From: Capillidium heterosporum
Lineage: Eukaryota; Entomophthoromycota; Entomophthoromycetes; Entomophthorales; Capillidiaceae
Reading direction: 5' to 3'
Assembly: GCA_016630905.1 (NCBI GenBank)
Contig: WBMQ01000010.1
Span: 62,001-126,000, forward strand
DNA length: 64,000 nt
Both the position numbers and the translations under genes were made by a program. Below the pieces are notes generated by a model. The model had not been told where the DNA came from. It did not search any database and worked only from the letters and a program-made list of their open reading frames with translations. Shown here piece after piece: positions 58,527 through 64,000 of the stretch. Position 1 is the stretch's first letter; the number at the start of each line of letters is the position of its first letter.

Positions 58527-61500
58527 CTACCTATACTTGGATAATACCTCTTGCACATCCATATTCTCAACATCTAAAGAAATATAAGTACGCTAAATCA
58601 AACATAACCCACCCAAATAATTGATAATCTCATCAAGTAATTCATTCTTATCCAAACCCTAAAAAATACAAGTAGGTTAACTATCATGAAATAAAATGTG
58701 AAAATTACTAATTTCTCAAGCTGTTTACACCTCGGATTCCTAAAAGAAATTGACTAAATTCAAGTTCTCATTATGGCAAAAAACTTACTTATCAATAGGG
58801 GAATGTAATTCTTTTAGCAAAGTATCCAGCTTTTCCAACTGGTTGTATTGCACCAACTTACTGGCCAAAATTTTAACTAAATATCGGTACTCATGTGGCA
58901 TCGAAAAGGCAAAGTTGGTAAAAATTTTATCCTACCGATATAAATACTTGGAAAAGAAGCAGTGGGTAAAAAACTTACTTGGATGGAATCCAAAGTTATG
59001 GATCGAACTATTTGGTCATCCAGCTGTCTTTCCAGATCTTTGAGCAAAGTGGACCAAGCTTCGGGGTTGAGGTTGGATTTTCGTTTAGTTGAGAGTAGAT
59101 AGCCAGCGTTGTCAATTGTACTTTGATCGAATAAACTTTGAGTTGAAAACTCTGATTTTTTTGATGTAGAGTCCTGGGTTTTTACCCAGTTTGCCAAAAT
59201 AGGATCAAATATATACACACTGCCATTATCTAGGTATATCATTGGAATTCCTTTAACTAGCTTGACATTAGTTATACTGTCGATGGTAAACTCATCAGCG
59301 GGGTTGGGGCTACTCGGTTGCAAAACTGGGGCTATTGAGACTTCAGCCAAGAGGGTACTGACATCGTTCAAGTCCCTAGTTAATTTTGGTTAATGCATTA
59401 GATAATACATTGATGCTAAATTACTTACCATACGTACAGGATTCCGGAATAGGTGATGCATAGAAACCGATGTTCATTGATGGTTGCATAGCGTACCGGT
59501 GAGTCAAAGCGGTGCTTAGGTAAGACTCTAATCGAAGATGAGTTAAAAGCCTAACCATTCGTAGAAATTTACTTGGTCCCATTGGTACGGTAAACATTGA
59601 AATCCCCGTTGTAGCATCCAAAGATAATATGGGAATCGATGACCTTTAGGAAGATAACTTGTGAAACTAAGACGACTTCCCATTTAGGTATGCTTTTGAA
59701 GTACACTTTGAGAGAAAATAGTTCTAAGGTGTGATTTAGCAAGTGGATGTAAAGCTGTAGGTTACCTGTAGCTTCATTTTTGCAAGCTTCGACTAGATAA
59801 TCCCCCACTTCGAGATTAGAAGCTTGATAGGTGGAGGGCTGCCTCGAATGCAGTAAAGGTTCTTCAATTTGAAGGTATGGTATTGGTATTAAAGGCCCTA
59901 TTCCCTATAGAGATGAAAAGAGGTAAGTATAGGATGATTATATGTTTAAAATTTTACCTTAGCTAGCTGGAACCCATTCCCAGGGATATTTTTAGTATTT
60001 TGATCGATGCTTCTATCGCAAAACTGTTGGTACATAAGACAAACAATATATTAAGAAAATTCGAATATGAAATTAGTTACCAAAGTTGTTGAACCAGTGC
60101 TTGTATTACTCGCATTAATAGAGATATCTAAATCAGTTGAAAACCCATTCTTTTTAGATACATATTCACTAGCATACTTTTCCCTAATAACGCATAAGCT
60201 CACTTGTAACAATTTAAAATTTGCCATACCTAGCATCAACGTGGGTAGGAGAAGCCTTTCTTTTACGATTTGGAGCTGATAATGACGCATTTATTTGGTA
60301 TTTAAGGTTTTCGACCGTTGGAGGTAATACCGGTTTAGATAAACATGTACTATAGTGATTTAAAAGTTGAAAAGTACTCATCTCATCGAGCTCTTTCAAA
60401 CTTTTTAACAACGAAGGGTCGATAGAATTCAAATAAGATGTAGGTAATGATAAGACATTATCTTTATAGCCGATATCTAAATCAGCATCAGAAAACTAAA
60501 TGAGCTGTTAGAATAAAGCGCAAGTATAGTTCAAAATGTATTACTGATCTGTCAACCATGCCCAAAAATTCTTCGTCAAAGTCGATGTAGGTACAGTAGC
60601 CATCCGACGAGCACGAAACTAAACTGTACCCATCTGGACTCCTAGGTATACCCATCAATCCCAAGCTAAAATACTATAAAAATCTTACCAACTTATATCG
60701 TTGATTTGTTTACTGGAAATATGATCTATTATAAGGACTGGTTTACAGTCCAAATTGGACCACAGAGTCACAGTGCCTCCAAAATCGGCCACTAAGTAAT
60801 AGACAACTTTGTGAGGGTGGCCATCGAGCTCCTTGATAAAGGAAATTGGATTGAATATCTACAGTTGTAAGTTATAAACTCTTTAATATTGTGAAGTTAC
60901 CGCAGCGTTTATGGGATATTCGAATCCGGCTGTAAACCGGGCTGGCTTGTCAAAACTCCGTTCAATTACTGCACTGGCTGGTTTACCTCTCCGAACTACG
61001 GTGGCGGTGACTAAATTGCTACCGTCCGGGGACCAACTAAACGTTGATGGTTTGGTATAAAATGAATAAAAAGCTGATACCTTAATCGTTGAAACATAGA
61101 GCTGAGCTTCTCCTTAGATCGGAATGGCTTACAAGGCACTTCCTCAAAGTTGGGTAATGCATATATGTGGATGGCATGGTCTTCTGACTAAAAACTGTTG
61201 GTGACTCGATCCTGTTCAAAATATAAAACTCCAATATTACCTGGCAAGCTAAATATTTCTTTTTGGGATCGAAAGCTACCCCCTTTACCGGAGACTTGAT
61301 GTCAATCTCCTTGAACCTTCCTTTTATTAAAGATCAATACGAATACAAAACTAAATCTTACTAAAATTTCGCCAGATTATTACCTTCGAATCTAGGCAAC
61401 AGGATGCTAGATACTGGTTGTCGACCGACCAAGCTAGATCCATAATATCTAGGTTGCAAGTATATAAGTAAATTTAACGGCAACCTAAATAATACCTCCT

Positions 61501-62083
61501 CTATGGCCAGTCAATCTATGACTGACTTCCCAATTTTCAACGTTATCGACCGTTTTTTCACCAAATTTAGGTACCGAATGGTTTACATCCCTATTGTATA
61601 TTATGAAATTTAGGATACCAAAATAAAATTTCCGTACGTTTGTTTCCAAATGAAAATAACCTTGTCATCACCTGCACTTGCGATAAACTTTCCATCCAAA
61701 TTACTAAACCGAACGCAGTTGACCGATTCTACAATTAAAAATATATATATTTAAAAGATAAAAATAATAATACTTCCATGCTCGGTCAAGGTACTCAACA
61801 ACTTTGGTACATTTTCATCTTCCTCATACTCCAATTTTTGCAACACCTCTAAATTCCAAATTTTTATCTTTCCATCTATTTACAAAAGGGTTATTGAAAT
61901 TGGTAAAATAAAAAATTACCGAGACCAGCGGTAGCTACCTTCTTTAAAATTGGATGGTGATCGACTGAATAGATATTGCAATATACTTCTTTCCCATGAC
62001 TTTCAACTATATTAAAAATTACGATAAGTTTATAAAATATGGATACCTGGATGGCACATAAATTTAGGTTTAACCGCTCTCAT
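58527..62083 (-). CDS. HIR1: HIRA/Hir1 histone H3-H4 chaperone subunit
   Basis: Replication-independent histone deposition and histone-gene control, as part of the HIR complex in the nucleus. The start at 62083 reads MRAVKPKFMCHP. The gene is broken by many short introns, so no long open frame exists. Exon 1 is 62047-62083, exon 2 starts at 62006, and the last codes DVENMDVQEVLSKYR before the stop at 58527-58529. WD40 blades appear in order: AGLDGKIKIWNLEVLQKLEY, FIASAGDDK, LTGHRGDIMDLAWSVDNQYL, VKGVAFDPKKKYLACQ, FSWSPDGSNLVTATVVRRGK and DISWDGI followed by VSCSSDGYCTYIDFD. After a basic B-domain-like linker (NRKRKASP), the C-terminal Hira domain follows, with MIYLDNGSVYIFDPILANWV and MPHEYRYLVKILASKL. 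The exact count of introns (about 18-20) was not worked out. Confidence 0.88.
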
Positions 62084-64000
62084 AACGACTATTTGGACCT
62101 CAAAGTTGATTCTTATAACGGTTGTGTTTTAAACTATCGATTTGCTCTCTACCTTTAGCTGAGGTTGGCTTGCTCTTCTATGCTAGTTGAATTTATTTCA
62201 TTGTAATTGGAGATATGCTGTGAATATTGTGCCATCACCTGCATTCTCCTATCGGCATACGATTGGCCTATTGCTCTGGCCAATAACAGCATATTTTGCT
62301 TGCTTTTACATAATTTAATTTTCTAGATTACATACACCTTTTCACACTAAGATTGGGAAGAGTTTAGAGTATTGGTCAAAATCAATTTGATAATCGACCA
62401 ATTTGCCAAACCATTTCAATAACACTCGAAAAGCAAATCTTTGGATCTCACTACCTTCTACTTGTTAAACAGATATACAGCTCCTCAAAACTTGACTGTA
62501 TATCTATTCCAATCTAATCCAGTTATTGGATCTTCAAGTCATTACTACGATACAAACTAGAAGCCTCCTACTATATACTGCTAAACAGTCATCAAGTTTG
62601 GCTGGAATGCTAGTTGTTTACCGAAACCAACCTATGACCACTTTCTTTATAAAAGATGGCCATCACAGCACAGTATGTCCAAATTTAACCTATTCCATAA
62701 AGATAAAGAGGTGCTAATTTAATACTGATAGTATCTAAGAATCCGATCATTAAAGCAACGTATAACTGCTTCTACGAAAACAAAAGTAGCCACTATAGTT
62801 CAGCATATTCTGATTAGACCTATTTTGCAAAGATAAAGAGTCATATACTTAATATCAATGGTATTTAAACTCTTATCTTTTATCTTAACCCCAACATTTA
62901 ACAGTACTTGGCCTCGTAATGTGATATAGATCTGCACCACAGTCACATTTTTCGAGATCAAGGCGAGTTTTGCAGCTGAGGTTGACATGTTGGATTTTCA
63001 ATACAACCACATTACCACTATACTGGCCTATTATATATATTTACCGAGGCAAAGTATTAGTTGGAAGCTGATAGTGATGGTCATATTACCAAATATATCA
63101 AAATGTTGTTGGAAAAGCTTAAATTTATAAAGAGTATAATGTTAAATTTATAAAATGTTGACATATAACATTACATATCTATTTGGCATATTAGATCAGC
63201 ATATTACTTCGTTTCAATGGTTTAGGCTACTCATAAAATAAAAGGTTGATTTTAATAACAACAGTGGCTATACATTATAAATACTTTACCTATTAAAAAT
63301 ATCGCACAAAAATCGATCTAGCATTGTTGGTTTTTTGTAAAAGGACAGTTCAAAAACAATACTTTGATAGCAAAGTCACACTAACTAATGTTTAATGGCG
63401 GGGCAGCACAGAGAACTTATCTTAGCATCTTTTACCCAAAATATAGACTCTCCTCCAGATAAGATTAGTGTAAAGGACACGTATACAAAAAATTCAAGGT
63501 AGAATCTAGTAATCCGATTAACATCAGGTATTGATCATATCGGTTTTTGAACACATGCTGTTGTAAAAGGGGGTGTTCTATATAAGATTCCACATACTTT
63601 CCCTACTAATTCAAAGCTTTTGAGCTTAGAAAGTTCAAAGCTATAAACCAAATCAGTTGTTACGGTTCCTAGACCCTTGCTATATATCAAGAATAGCTGT
63701 CAGCATCAAACTAAAATATTGCCTTTTGGAATTTAATTCGGGGTAGACCAACTTGGTCCAGGTACAAGTAATCTTAGATACAAGGTTATACTGCTGTCCT
63801 AAAGAATAGGGCAAGTTTCATTTCTAGAATGGGACCCTGTATTGCAATTGCGTAATTTCAGCTATAGAAAGCGAAATTTTTGACCTACTAAACACCTGTC
63901 ATAGTTACTGGATACTATTTGGCATCCCATAACAGATTGGTACCTATAGCAAAAGTGGCAGATAATTTTGACAAGTACCGATACAAATGGCAAATATCTA
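62084..64000. other. Intergenic region, right edge
   Basis: AT-rich. It holds the HIRA promoter. An imperfect duplication is seen at about 62658-62745 and 62790-62875, sharing AAAGATAAAGAG and similar blocks. No convincing ORF or RNA gene was found up to the edge. Confidence 0.4.

Overview
This 64 kb window is nuclear DNA from a fungus. The genes are split by many short introns, mostly 35-60 nt, with GT..AG ends and a CTAAC/CTAAT-like branch site just before the acceptor. The gene set is eukaryotic and fungal: a Zn2Cys6 transcription factor, a Cgr1-type nucleolar protein, a GRAB-domain golgin, HIRA/Hir1, calnexin, EDC4, an alkaline ceramidase and a nuclear-encoded YebC/TACO1. DNA is AT-rich between genes. 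A pseudokinase fused to Sel1 repeats and the overall look suggest a non-Dikarya (early-diverging) fungus, but that is inference. I saw no rRNA, CRISPR array or recognisable transposase or reverse transcriptase. One tRNA gene (Gly-UCC) is present.

Layout. 0-20 kb: a small membrane protein, tRNA-Gly, EDC4 (14 exons), a type I membrane protein, a small heat-shock protein, the pseudokinase-Sel1 protein, a Zn2Cys6 regulator, and a calnexin with an unusual lumenal 3 x 40-residue repeat. 20.7-33.4 kb: two convergent copies of a large gene that I tentatively read as a very divergent Ku-like protein. 34.6-57.5 kb: alkaline ceramidase, a CHY zinc-finger protein, two paralogous small PH-like proteins (39.1 and 57.0 kb), a 696-residue unknown, an Edc1/PNRC-like decapping activator, Cgr1, a DEAH-box helicase, TACO1 and a 1638-residue Rud3/GMAP210-like golgin. 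58.5-62.1 kb: HIRA. The rest is intergenic.

The most unusual structure is the 20.7-33.4 kb locus. Two inverted arms of exactly 2066 bp (20984-23049 and 30942-33007) are nearly identical; reading them I found one mismatch. They are also visibly GC-rich, yet they sit inside older, clearly diverged copies of the same gene. Exon 1 of each copy, outside the arms, is intact but only about half identical in protein. The tails, inside the arms, have drifted, and the right-hand tail is broken. This is the pattern expected from arm-to-arm gene conversion. Recombination between the arms would flip the 7.9 kb spacer and exchange the tails between the two 5' ends.

Functional links: EDC4 and the Edc1-like protein both belong to the mRNA decapping machinery. 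Calnexin, the golgin and the ceramidase serve the ER/Golgi. HIRA and the Zn2Cys6 protein act on chromatin and transcription. Apart from the convergent pair there is no sign that neighbours are co-regulated, except a 167 bp divergent promoter between TACO1 and the golgin.
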